This document shows positions 1 through 5,871 of a stretch of DNA of 9,245 nucleotides, one piece after another. Location: positions 2,571 through 11,815 of the forward strand of contig DKAU01000077.1 in the NCBI GenBank assembly GCA_002450925.1, written 5' to 3'. A program made the translations under genes and the position numbers. Below the pieces are notes generated by a model. The model saw nothing but the letters and a program-made list of their open reading frames with translations, searched no databases and was not told the DNA's origin. The first letter of the stretch is position 1; each line of letters opens with the position of its first letter. Origin of the DNA: Thiobacillus sp. UBA6918. GTDB taxonomy: Bacteria; Pseudomonadota; Gammaproteobacteria; Burkholderiales; Thiobacillaceae.

Positions 1-1269
1 GAAATGTCAGGTTTGACTTACCTGAAAGATGGCGTACCTGCCAGCAAGGTTGATGCGCTGAAAAAAGCCTATGGAGGCAACCCCGCTCTGGCAGCCGCCA
101 ATGAGAACATCGTTTCCTCCCTGGCTGATGTCGAAGTACAACGCGCCAGGTTCTACCCCCGAGTCGACCTTCAGGCCAGCCAAACCTGGGGCTGGGACAC
201 TGACGGTGTCGATGGCAGATACGATGATCGCAAGATTGGCTTGGCCCTGAACTACAACCTTTACAACGGTGGCTCCGACAAGGCAGCGGAACGCCAATAC
301 GTGGAGCGGGTTAACGTTGCCAAGGACTTGCGCGACAAAGAGTGCCGCGATGTGCGCCAGACTCTGTCCATCGCTCATAACGACATCACTCGCATCAAAG
401 AGCAGCTTGGATACCTGGAACAGCACCTGGCCTCCACTGAAAAGGCTCGTGATGCCTACCGCAAGCAGTTCGATATCGGCCAGCGTACATTGCTTGACTT
501 GCTGGATACCGAAAACGAATTGTTTGAGGCACGCCGTGCGTACGTAAACGCAAGCCACGATTACACCCAGTCCTACGGCCGCACTCAGGCCTCCATGGGC
601 AACCTGCTCGCAGCGGTGGGCCTCCAGCGTCTTGATACCCCCACCCTTTTCGACGGCAAGGAAAAGGCTGAGTTCGATCCCGATACAATCTGCCCGCTGA
701 CAGGCGCCGAGCAGATGATTCTGGACAAGGACAAGATTTTTGCCGACGCCATGGCTGCCAACCCCACCCTGCTTCCGTCTGAGTCTGGCCCTGCCGCCGC
801 TCCAACTGCTGTTGCCCCTGCTGCTCCAGTTATCGGGGACAGCGATGGCGATGGCGTCAAGGATGACAAGGATCTTTGCCCCGACACCCCGGCAGGCACC
901 AAGGTTGACCACACCGGTTGCCCGCTCAAGGAAGTGACCGTTCTCAAGGGCGTGAACTTTGATTTCGACAAATCCGACATCCGTAACGATGCGAAGCCCG
1001 TTCTTGATGACGCAGTGGCCATCCTCCAGCGCTACCCGGAGATCAAGGTCGAGATCGCCGGTCACACCGACGCTGTTGGTAGTGACGAATATAACGAGGG
1101 CCTTTCCGGCCGCCGCGCGCAATCCGTCATGGATTACTTCATCTCAGGGGGCGTTGACGCCAGCCGTCTGTCCTCCAAAGGCTACGGCGAGTCAGACCCG
1201 ATTGCCGACAATGGTACTGTCGATGGCCGTGCTGAAAACAGGCGCGTAGAACTGCGCATCGTCAAGTAA
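1..1269 (+). CDS. TolC-family outer-membrane efflux/type I secretion protein fused to TSP3 repeat and OmpA domain (5' partial)
   Basis: The reading frame is open from the first base, and the ATG at 4 is only an internal methionine: the visible 421 residues begin in the second TolC repeat, so the signal peptide and first repeat lie left of the window. Residues about 26-207 match the second half of a TolC/LapE/AggA-type protein: an NPALAAA helix start, a beta-strand pair around LNYNLYNGG (82-90), and long helices ending in FDIGQRTLLDLLDTENELF (156-174). An acidic stretch and an Ala/Pro linker (262-277) follow. Next come a thrombospondin type-3 calcium motif (279-307, DSDGDGVKDDKDLCPDTPAG) and an OmpA C-terminal domain (about 312-421) with FDFDKSDI, GHTDAVGS and a LSGRRAQSV motif. 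Asp356 and Arg370/371 are the likely peptidoglycan contacts. The probable role is a trimeric export duct tethered to the cell wall. The substrate and the inner-membrane partners are not in view. Confidence in the domains is high. Confidence 0.9.
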   Translation, partial: EMSGLTYLKDGVPASKVDALKKAYGGNPALAAANENIVSSLADVEVQRARFYPRVDLQASQTWGWDTDGVDGRYDDRKIGLALNYNLYNGGSDKAAERQYVERVNVAKDLRDKECRDVRQTLSIAHNDITRIKEQLGYLEQHLASTEKARDAYRKQFDIGQRTLLDLLDTENELFEARRAYVNASHDYTQSYGRTQASMGNLLAAVGLQRLDTPTLFDGKEKAEFDPDTICPLTGAEQMILDKDKIFADAMAANPTLLPSESGPAAAPTAVAPAAPVIGDSDGDGVKDDKDLCPDTPAGTKVDHTGCPLKEVTVLKGVNFDFDKSDIRNDAKPVLDDAVAILQRYPEIKVEIAGHTDAVGSDEYNEGLSGRRAQSVMDYFISGGVDASRLSSKGYGESDPIADNGTVDGRAENRRVELRIVK

Positions 1270-1290
1270 GACGTTCTCTAGAAATACTCA

Positions 1291-1317
1291 AGCCCCATCC
1301 TCGGATGGGGCTTTTTT
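1291..1317 (+). terminator. Rho-independent terminator of the TolC-OmpA gene
   Basis: The arms 1291-1299 (AGCCCCATC) and 1304-1312 (GATGGGGCT) pair perfectly around a CTCG tetraloop, followed by a run of six T at 1312-1317. It sits 22 bases after the stop codon of the fusion gene. Confidence 0.93.
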
Positions 1318-1338
1318 ATTCTGCTGGCCACCACAAAC

Positions 1339-1361
1339 AAAAAAACGGGCCTAAGCCCGTT
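1339..1361 (-). terminator. Rho-independent terminator of the minus-strand RiPP operon
   Basis: The arms 1344-1350 (AACGGGC) and 1355-1361 (GCCCGTT) pair around a four-base loop. Read on the minus strand, the stem is followed by a U-tract given by the A-run at 1339-1345. It lies 21 bases beyond the stop codon of the DUF2063 gene, so it most likely ends the sigma factor-bufC transcript. Confidence 0.85.
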
Positions 1362-1382
1362 CTTATGTTTCTATTGTGTGAA

Positions 1383-2135
1383 TCAGTTGCACGTCCCCAG
1401 CACTGCCCCCGCCTCACGCAATTCTTCAAGAAACCCTCTCGCGAATTCAATCATCTGCGCCAGATTCTGGTTTCCTGATTCACTGTTCAATTGTTCTAAA
1501 GCCTGCTTGCCTGTCAGTTCGCCCGATTCCAACAGGGCCAGCAGTCTTGCACTGACAGGGCTTTGCTCCATGAAACGAACCTTCATGTTGTTGTCGCGAA
1601 AAACCAGCAGGTAGGTGGGCATTTCAGATACCTTCATGCGCGGCTTGATGCGATGTACCGGATAACGATAGGCAAGATTAGCCAATACAGGATTCAACAA
1701 CGGTCTACCTTCGATCAGATCGCCATCCCCATCAAATGCCTTCGTTTCTTCATCCCGCCCGGAAACCGAAAGCACCAGTTCTATCCATTCGTAATGCGCC
1801 AATTCAATCAGGTATTCCGGGAAATCGGAATCTGGCTTCCATCCGCTTTGCAAAAACTGCATGAACTCGTCAGGCACCTGCCTGAAATAAGGCGTATGGC
1901 TTCGATGCTCCGCCATAAATGCCCGAATCATCCGAGTCCATTTTCTTTGGCCAAGCACTTTTCTCAACACCGGAAAACAATTCAACAAAAAGCTTTCAAC
2001 ATTTGCATAAAGCAGTTCGTTGTAAACCTTCATGCCCCTCGCAGGCACGCCTTGAGGCCGCTTTACATTTTTGGGATCCCTGATGTGCGCCGTAAATGCG
2101 TATTGGTACGCCTGGAATGAAGGCTGCTTATCCAT
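1383..2135 (-). CDS. bufC: DUF2063 family RiPP maturation partner (HvfC/BufC type)
   Basis: The 250-residue product is the usual partner of DUF692 enzymes. In characterised relatives it binds the precursor peptide and presents it to the MNIO enzyme. The N-terminal DUF2063 domain covers roughly residues 6-96: FQAYQYAFTAHIRDP, then MKVYNELLYANVESFLLNCF, then FMAEHRSHTPYF. The C-terminal part contains ELAHYEWIELVL and a segment around YPVHRI and TYLLVFRD, typical of the longer members. I chose the ATG at 2135 because its DKQPSFQ start fits the family and it overlaps the DUF692 stop codon by eight bases, which suggests translational coupling. The in-frame ATG at 2165 would add ten residues and give a 38-base overlap. 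Neither start has a clear Shine-Dalgarno sequence. The gene is last in the operon. The family is sometimes annotated as a putative DNA-binding domain, but a maturation role fits this context better. Confidence 0.9.
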   Translation of the reverse strand: MDKQPSFQAYQYAFTAHIRDPKNVKRPQGVPARGMKVYNELLYANVESFLLNCFPVLRKVLGQRKWTRMIRAFMAEHRSHTPYFRQVPDEFMQFLQSGWKPDSDFPEYLIELAHYEWIELVLSVSGRDEETKAFDGDGDLIEGRPLLNPVLANLAYRYPVHRIKPRMKVSEMPTYLLVFRDNNMKVRFMEQSPVSARLLALLESGELTGKQALEQLNSESGNQNLAQMIEFARGFLEELREAGAVLGTCN

Positions 2136-2994
2136 GAGCGTGTTGAGTGACAGGTGGGTGCTCATATTTTCGTTGCAGGTTATCGATACGCTCGACTTCC
2201 TTTACCAATTCCGCCAGAGGAGGAATATTGAAGTCACGCTCAAGAAGCGTGGGCACGACGCCAATGGTTTGATAGGTGAAGTCAAGCAGGTTCCACACCG
2301 GGTCAATGACATCAGCCCCATGGGTATCAATGATGAAGTCTTCGGCTTCGTAATAATGTCCTGCTGTATGCATATACACCACGCGCTTGGCAGGCAAACT
2401 CGCAATGTAAGCGCGCGGGTCAAAACCATGGTTGACGCTGTTCACGTAGACGTTGTTGACGTCCAGATGCAGGTCGCAGTCCGCTTCTTCAAGAACCGCA
2501 CGCACAAATGTCGGTTCGTCCATTTCCGAAATGGGCGCATTGACGTAGAACGATGCGTTTTCAATGGCGATGCGCCGACCCAAAATATCCTGGGTCTGGC
2601 GGATACGCTTGGCCACATATTTGACAGCCTCTTCCGTCATGGGAATGGGCAAAAGGTCATAAAGATGTCCATCGTCCGAACAATAGGACAAATGCTCGGT
2701 GTAAAGGGCAACTTTGAATTCGTCGAGGAATCCCTTGATCTTCCGCAACAACACCTCATCAAGCGGAGATGGGCCGCCAAGGGATAGGGACAAGCCATGG
2801 CAAACAAAGTTGTGCCGCTCGGCAAAAGCCCGAAAACGGCGGCCCAATGTCCCGCCCATGTCGATCCAGTTTTCCGGTGCAACCTCGAAAAACCGGATGA
2901 CATCAGGCACTCGGGTATCCAGGTCATCCATTAATTCCCTTCGATACCCGAGACCTGCACCATGAACAGGCCTTTTCTGTGTAACTTCGTTCAT
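2128..2994 (-). CDS. bufB: DUF692 / MNIO-family RiPP maturase (HvfB/BufB type)
   Basis: The 288-residue protein is a full-length DUF692 enzyme, a TIM-barrel multinuclear non-heme iron oxidase related to MbnB, TglH and HvfB. The family oxidises Cys residues of a precursor, commonly to oxazolone/thioamide or thiooxazole groups. Visible family motifs are GAGLGYR (12-18), FFEVAPENW (35-43), CHGLSLSLGG (65-74), YTEHLSY (98-104), IENASFY (144-150), LDVNNVYVN (177-185), NHGFD (188-192), MHTAGH (208-213), DTHG (223-226) and LERDFNIPP (251-259). His66, Glu100, Asp178, His189, His213 and Asp223/His225 are candidate metal ligands by motif position; I cannot assign them individually. It starts 12 bases after the stop codon of the EF-hand Cys-motif precursor gene, and its 3' end overlaps bufC. 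This placement makes the small secreted protein its likely substrate. The start lacks a strong Shine-Dalgarno sequence, but the GAGLGYR spacing to the N-terminus is normal. Confidence 0.93.
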   Translation of the reverse strand: MNEVTQKRPVHGAGLGYRRELMDDLDTRVPDVIRFFEVAPENWIDMGGTLGRRFRAFAERHNFVCHGLSLSLGGPSPLDEVLLRKIKGFLDEFKVALYTEHLSYCSDDGHLYDLLPIPMTEEAVKYVAKRIRQTQDILGRRIAIENASFYVNAPISEMDEPTFVRAVLEEADCDLHLDVNNVYVNSVNHGFDPRAYIASLPAKRVVYMHTAGHYYEAEDFIIDTHGADVIDPVWNLLDFTYQTIGVVPTLLERDFNIPPLAELVKEVERIDNLQRKYEHPPVTQHAHG

Positions 2995-3006
2995 GGTATG
3001 AGTGGC

Positions 3007-3450
3007 TTATTTCTTGGGCGTTGCCCCACACTTGCCCTGGCCGCACTTTGCTTCACCAGCTTTGCCTGCTGCGGCAGCTGGGGCGTCAGCTGGAGGGCCC
3101 ATTTCATTCGCGTCAATATACCCGTTCTTGTTGGTGTCCTTTGCCTTGAACATGGCTTCATGTGCTTTCAGAAATTCGCCCTTGGACACCTTGCCATCTT
3201 TATTGGCGTCCATCATGCTCATTCCGCATGTAGCCTCTCCAGACTTGGCCGCGGCAGCCATTGCGCCGCCACATTTGCCCTGGCCACATTTTGCTTCTGC
3301 AGCCGTCTTGGCTTCAGCCACCATATAGCCGCTTTGAAGGCTTTTCAATGCAAACGGATTTTCTGCAGCATTTGCACCTGGCACGACAACCATTCCTGCA
3401 GCAAATGCGGAACCGATTGCAACTCCAATTACTTTTTTCTTGCTCGACAT
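3007..3450 (-). CDS. Secreted EF-hand protein with duplicated EAKCGQGKCG motifs; likely bufferin/HvfA-type RiPP precursor
   Basis: The 147-residue protein has a basic N-terminus (SSKKK), a hydrophobic core and an ANA cleavage site, predicting signal peptidase I cleavage between residues 28 and 29 and a periplasmic location. The mature part contains EAKCGQGKCG at 52-61, a degenerate EATCGMSMM at 72-80, two canonical EF-hand loops (81-92, DANKDGKVSKGE; 105-116, DTNKNGYIDANE), an Ala/Pro linker and a second EAKCGQGKCG at 133-142. Its five Cys are 55, 60, 75, 136 and 141. Tandem (E)GKCG motifs beside DUF692 and DUF2063 genes mark HvfA/BufA2 precursors, whose Cys are converted to copper-binding groups. 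The EF-hands should bind calcium, since positions 1, 3, 5, 9 and 12 carry suitable side chains. A strong AAGGAG lies 10 bases before the ATG, the best ribosome site in the operon, as expected for a highly made product. That it is modified is an inference from context; it could otherwise be a plain calcium-binding protein. Confidence 0.85.
   Translation of the reverse strand: MSSKKKVIGVAIGSAFAAGMVVVPGANAAENPFALKSLQSGYMVAEAKTAAEAKCGQGKCGGAMAAAAKSGEATCGMSMMDANKDGKVSKGEFLKAHEAMFKAKDTNKNGYIDANEMGPPADAPAAAAGKAGEAKCGQGKCGATPKK
3028..3054 (-). repeat. Cys-motif repeat copy 2 (codes residues 133-141)
   Basis: This 27-base segment encodes EAKCGQGKC near the C-terminus of the precursor. It matches the copy at 3271-3297 at 24 of 27 positions, and the three differences are synonymous third-position changes (AAA/AAG twice, TGT/TGC once). 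Confidence 0.8.
3271..3297 (-). repeat. Cys-motif repeat copy 1 (codes residues 52-60)
   Basis: This 27-base segment encodes EAKCGQGKC just after the mature N-terminus, on the other side of the EF-hand pair from the second copy at 3028-3054. The unchanged amino acids despite silent drift point to selection on the motif. Confidence 0.8.
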
Positions 3451-3503
3451 CTTTTAATGACTCCTTTTTAAAAATACCGCTCTGCGGCGAAAAGTTTGAA
3501 GGT

Positions 3504-3752
3504 TTAATCACCTTCCTTCAGTTTATTGGCAATGCGCTGGCGCCCTTCTTCTGGCAACCCAGGCTGGTTTGATTCATCTTCGCTGCTTACCCAGGAACGC
3601 AACAAGTGCATCTGCCTAACAAATCGAGCACAGTTGTCGCAAACCTTCAGGTGGATCTTCAAGCTTATTCGCTCAGTCCAACCCAGCTTGCGGTCCATGG
3701 ACTGGGTCACAAGCACCGAAGTTTCCTTGCAGGTTTTGTTAAACATTCCCAT
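3504..3752 (-). CDS. Zinc-finger (zf-HC2) anti-sigma factor
   Basis: This small protein of 82 residues carries the zinc-binding anti-sigma signature H34-x3-C38-x2-C41 (HLKVCDNC), with an upstream Cys8 in the common CKE context as the probable fourth ligand. It has no membrane segment, so it is a cytoplasmic anti-sigma of the ZAS type rather than a transmembrane one. It would hold the adjacent ECF sigma factor inactive until a signal, probably metal binding or thiol oxidation at the Cys/His site, releases it. The start at 3752 has a GAGGGA sequence five bases upstream and lies nine bases after the sigma stop codon. Met3 (3746) is a possible alternative start. A charged C-terminal tail (56-82) is variable in the family. 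The gene order sigma then anti-sigma is the norm for such pairs. Confidence 0.88.
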   Translation of the reverse strand: MGMFNKTCKETSVLVTQSMDRKLGWTERISLKIHLKVCDNCARFVRQMHLLRSWVSSEDESNQPGLPEEGRQRIANKLKEGD

Positions 3753-3761
3753 CTTGTTCCC

Positions 3762-4307
3762 TCAAATCCGGTTATCCAGACATTCCCTAAGGGAAAGACG
3801 GGCTCGATGAAGCATTACCCAAGCGTTCGTCGCCGTGATATCGAGTTCCTTACAAATGTCATCGTTGCTCAGACCAGACAGCTCGCGAAGTGAAAACACC
3901 TGGGCGAGTGCTGGCTTGAGACGCCTGAAACAATCATCGAGAGCCTGTCGAATACGTGATTTCTCGAACTCGGAAGAAGGATCTCCCCAATCCCTGAAAG
4001 TTTCCACCCAGTGTCCGGATTGATCAAAAAGCGCTTCCCAATCGCTTGGATCGTCTTCATCAGAGCTTGTCGGGGCAGTAATTTCCCTCGCTTGGATTCT
4101 GATGGCATCGACAATCTTGTGCTTGAGTATGCCCGTCAGCCATGTTCGTTCTGAACTTGCGCCTGAGAACTTTTCATACGCCTTTAAGGCAGCCAGCAGA
4201 GTTTCCTGTACAGCATCCTCGGCCAGTTCGTCACTGAAAAGCCTTCTCCGTGCGTAACGAAACAGGTAGTCCCCATGTTCTTCCAGCCAGCCCGCCGGAT
4301 TTGACAT
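3762..4307 (-). CDS. ECF-type sigma-70 family RNA polymerase sigma factor
   Basis: The product has 181 residues, the normal length of an extracytoplasmic-function sigma factor. Sigma region 2 spans about residues 10-76 (YLFRYARRRL, DELAEDAVQETLLAAL, RTWLTGILKHKIVDAIR) and binds the -10 element and core polymerase. A longer acidic linker (77-118, rich in Asp, Glu, Ser and Trp) follows. Region 4 (about 120-178) carries the helix-turn-helix NDDICKELDITATNAWVMLHRAR that reads the -35 element. The start at 4307 has an excellent AAGGAGGGG directly upstream. It is the first gene of the unit with the anti-sigma and the RiPP genes, so it probably drives its own operon. Related arrangements, such as the gold-induced gig genes of Cupriavidus as I recall them, respond to metal stress. 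The actual inducer cannot be read from sequence. Confidence 0.93.
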   Translation of the reverse strand: MSNPAGWLEEHGDYLFRYARRRLFSDELAEDAVQETLLAALKAYEKFSGASSERTWLTGILKHKIVDAIRIQAREITAPTSSDEDDPSDWEALFDQSGHWVETFRDWGDPSSEFEKSRIRQALDDCFRRLKPALAQVFSLRELSGLSNDDICKELDITATNAWVMLHRARLSLRECLDNRI

Positions 4308-4354
4308 ATCCCCTCCTTATTCTTGCCCTATTTTATTCCGTTTTGCCCCAATGG

Positions 4355-4383
4355 ACAGAAAGCCATCCGGTTTCAAAGTTTCC
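4355..4383 (-). promoter_or_regulatory. Candidate ECF-type promoter for the sigma factor-RiPP operon
   Basis: On the minus strand a GGAAACTT element (4376-4383) is followed after 16 bases by TCTGT (4355-4359). This resembles the sigma-E-like pattern of GAACTT and TCTGA, with one extra base in the -35 and one mismatch in the -10. Transcription would begin near 4347, about 40 bases before the sigma ATG, consistent with autoregulation. The match is imperfect and no second copy was found before the precursor gene. Confidence 0.3.
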
Positions 4384-4384
4384 A

Positions 4385-4411
4385 TTGAAAGCAAGAAAGA
4401 CAACCCCAAAT
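4385..4411 (+). promoter_or_regulatory. RpoH (sigma-32) heat-shock promoter of hsp20
   Basis: TTGAAA at 4385-4390 and CCCCAAAT at 4404-4411 are separated by 13 bases. They match the heat-shock consensus CTTGAAA / CCCCATnT closely in both elements and in spacing. The predicted start lies near 4418, leaving a leader of about 45 bases before the small heat-shock gene. Confidence 0.8.
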
Positions 4412-4462
4412 AAATAACGTTCGCGGAAATCCCGCACTTCATTTGATTAGAAAGGAGCAACT

Positions 4463-4888
4463 ATGGCCAATATGACCCGACATGACCCTTTTGGTGCCGA
4501 AATAGACCCTTTTGATGACCTTTTTCGCGGATTCTTTCGGCCTGTCCGCATGGACCGGGAACTTCCCCAGTTCAAGATGGATGTGACCGAGAACGAGAAG
4601 GCGTATACGGTTCATGCAGACCTGCCCGGCATCAAGAAAGAAGACATTCACGTTTCGATAGAAGGCAATACAGTAGCCATTTCAGCCGAGACTCGCTCCG
4701 ATTCGGAGCAAAAGGAAGGAGAAAAGCTTCTCAAGCGTGAACGCAGCTATGGCAAGATTTATCGCAGTTTTGCCCTGGGTTCTGATATTGACGAGGGAAC
4801 CGCATCTGCCAAGTACAACGCCGGCGTCCTGGAGTTGGTGTTGCCCAAAAAGGTGGCGGCTACAAGCAAGCGTCTTGCCGTTGAATAA
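4463..4888 (+). CDS. Hsp20/alpha-crystallin family small heat-shock protein
   Basis: The 141-residue protein is an ATP-independent holdase that binds unfolding proteins in the cytoplasm and forms oligomers. The N-terminal arm (1-35) has the typical DPFDDLFRGFF segment. The alpha-crystallin domain runs from about 36 to 130: FKMDVTENEKAYTVHADLPGIKKEDIHVSIEGN at its start and the family signature YNAGVLELVLPKK (118-130) at its end. The tail carries LAV (138-140) in the place of the I-x-I/V motif that docks on neighbouring subunits. The start has AAAGGAG five bases upstream. An RpoH-type promoter precedes it and a strong terminator follows, so it is a single-gene heat-shock unit. It is divergent from the metal-RiPP operon. 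Confidence 0.95.
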   Translation: MANMTRHDPFGAEIDPFDDLFRGFFRPVRMDRELPQFKMDVTENEKAYTVHADLPGIKKEDIHVSIEGNTVAISAETRSDSEQKEGEKLLKRERSYGKIYRSFALGSDIDEGTASAKYNAGVLELVLPKKVAATSKRLAVE

Positions 4889-4910
4889 GCAGTTTGTGCC
4901 AAAGCACAGC

Positions 4911-4937
4911 AAGGCGGCTTCCTGGCCGCCTTTTTTA
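4911..4937 (+). terminator. Rho-independent terminator of hsp20
   Basis: The arms 4911-4918 (AAGGCGGC) and 4925-4932 (GCCGCCTT) pair perfectly around a six-base loop and run into six T at 4931-4936. It lies 22 bases after the hsp20 stop codon. Confidence 0.93.
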
Positions 4938-4986
4938 TTATGTGCCATCGCACTAAAATCACATGAATATTACCGATGAGGTTCCC

Positions 4987-5868
4987 ATGACCGATTTTGC
5001 ACCCGCCGACAAGGCTCACATCCTTTCTGAAGCGCTCCCCTATATCCAGCGTTTCTATGACAAGACCATCGTCATCAAGTATGGAGGCAATGCCATGACG
5101 GAGCGTCATCTCATGGAAGCTTTTGCAAAAGACGTTGTCTTGCTGAAACTGGTCGGCATGAACCCTGTTGTGGTACACGGCGGAGGACCACAAATCGCCG
5201 AGCTTCTCAAAAGGATTGGCAAGCAAAGCGAATTCATTCAGGGAATGCGGGTTACCGACGAGGAAACTTTGGATGTGGTGGAAATGGTTCTGGGCGGTCT
5301 CGTCAACCAGGACATCGTCACCCTCATCAACAAGCATGGCGGCAAGGCAGTTGGCCTGACCGGCAAGGACGGAAATTTTATCCATGCCCGGAAAATGCTG
5401 GTTGCCAGCAAGGAGAAAGCCGACCAGATGCTGGACATCGGGCAGGTTGGCGAAATCACCAGCATCGACCCCGAGATCATTCAACATCTGGATGTACGTG
5501 ATTTCATACCAGTCGTGGCACCGCTTGGTGCCGATGCCGAAGGCAATGCCTTCAACATCAATGCCGATGTGGCGGCCGGAAAAATTGCAGGTGCGCTTCA
5601 GGCAGAAAAGGTCATCTTTATGACCAATACCCCCGGTGTTCTCGACAAGCAGGGCAAGCTTCTAACAGGTCTCACTCCGCGTGAGGTCGAAGAGCTAACG
5701 GCTGACGGCACTATTTCCGGCGGCATGATCCCCAAGGTTGGTTACGCAGTAGATGCCGTCAACAGTGGCGTAAAAACTGCCCACATTATCGATGGAAGAG
5801 TTGAGCATGCCCTGTTGCTGGAAGTGCTGACACGCGAAGGCGTCGGCACCCTGGTAAAGAGAATGTAA
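4987..5868 (+). CDS. argB: Acetylglutamate kinase
   Basis: ArgB phosphorylates N-acetylglutamate with ATP, the second step of arginine synthesis, in the cytoplasm. The 293-residue product shows IKYGGNAM (30-37, Lys31 at the phosphate site), VVVHGGGPQI (61-70), the substrate Arg in GMRVTDEET (86-94), FNINADVAAGKIA (189-201), TNTPGVLD (213-220) and GGMIPKV (245-251). The N-terminal helix before the kinase core (ADKAHILSEALPYIQRF, 7-23) and the GVGTLV C-terminus are features of hexameric, arginine-inhibited enzymes, in contrast to the short E. coli form. So feedback inhibition by arginine is expected. I chose the ATG at 4987 because GAGG lies five bases upstream and the MTD(F/I)xPADKA start is usual. 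The in-frame ATG at 4963 would add eight residues without a ribosome site. Confidence 0.96.
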   Translation: MTDFAPADKAHILSEALPYIQRFYDKTIVIKYGGNAMTERHLMEAFAKDVVLLKLVGMNPVVVHGGGPQIAELLKRIGKQSEFIQGMRVTDEETLDVVEMVLGGLVNQDIVTLINKHGGKAVGLTGKDGNFIHARKMLVASKEKADQMLDIGQVGEITSIDPEIIQHLDVRDFIPVVAPLGADAEGNAFNINADVAAGKIAGALQAEKVIFMTNTPGVLDKQGKLLTGLTPREVEELTADGTISGGMIPKVGYAVDAVNSGVKTAHIIDGRVEHALLLEVLTREGVGTLVKRM

Positions 5869-5871
5869 GCC

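Noticed and set aside
7..1122. Long minus-strand open frame (371 codons) opposite the TolC-OmpA gene
   Set aside because: It is antisense to a clear domain-bearing gene, shows no recognisable motifs, and is the kind of frame produced by codon bias on the other strand.
2071..2787. Plus-strand open frame of 238 codons opposite the DUF692 gene
   Set aside because: It is a shadow of a gene with many conserved motifs, with no family resemblance or ribosome site.
2128..3450. Methanobactin (mbn) cluster
   Set aside because: The precursor is a secreted 147-residue protein with EF-hands and EAKCG motifs, not a short Mbn leader peptide. The partner is DUF2063 of the HvfC type, and no mbn transport genes are present.
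4423..4435. Small GCGG/CCGC hairpin in the hsp20 leader as an RNA thermometer
   Set aside because: It does not pair with the AAAGGAG ribosome site, and no four-U or ROSE-like pairing partner is visible in the short leader.
4963..4986. Upstream ATG extension of argB
   Set aside because: No ribosome site precedes 4963, whereas 4987 has GAGG at good spacing and the family-typical N-terminus.
4759..5487. Minus-strand open frame of 242 codons across the hsp20 end and argB
   Set aside because: It crosses the hsp20 terminator and lies antisense to two certain genes. The translation shows nothing recognisable.
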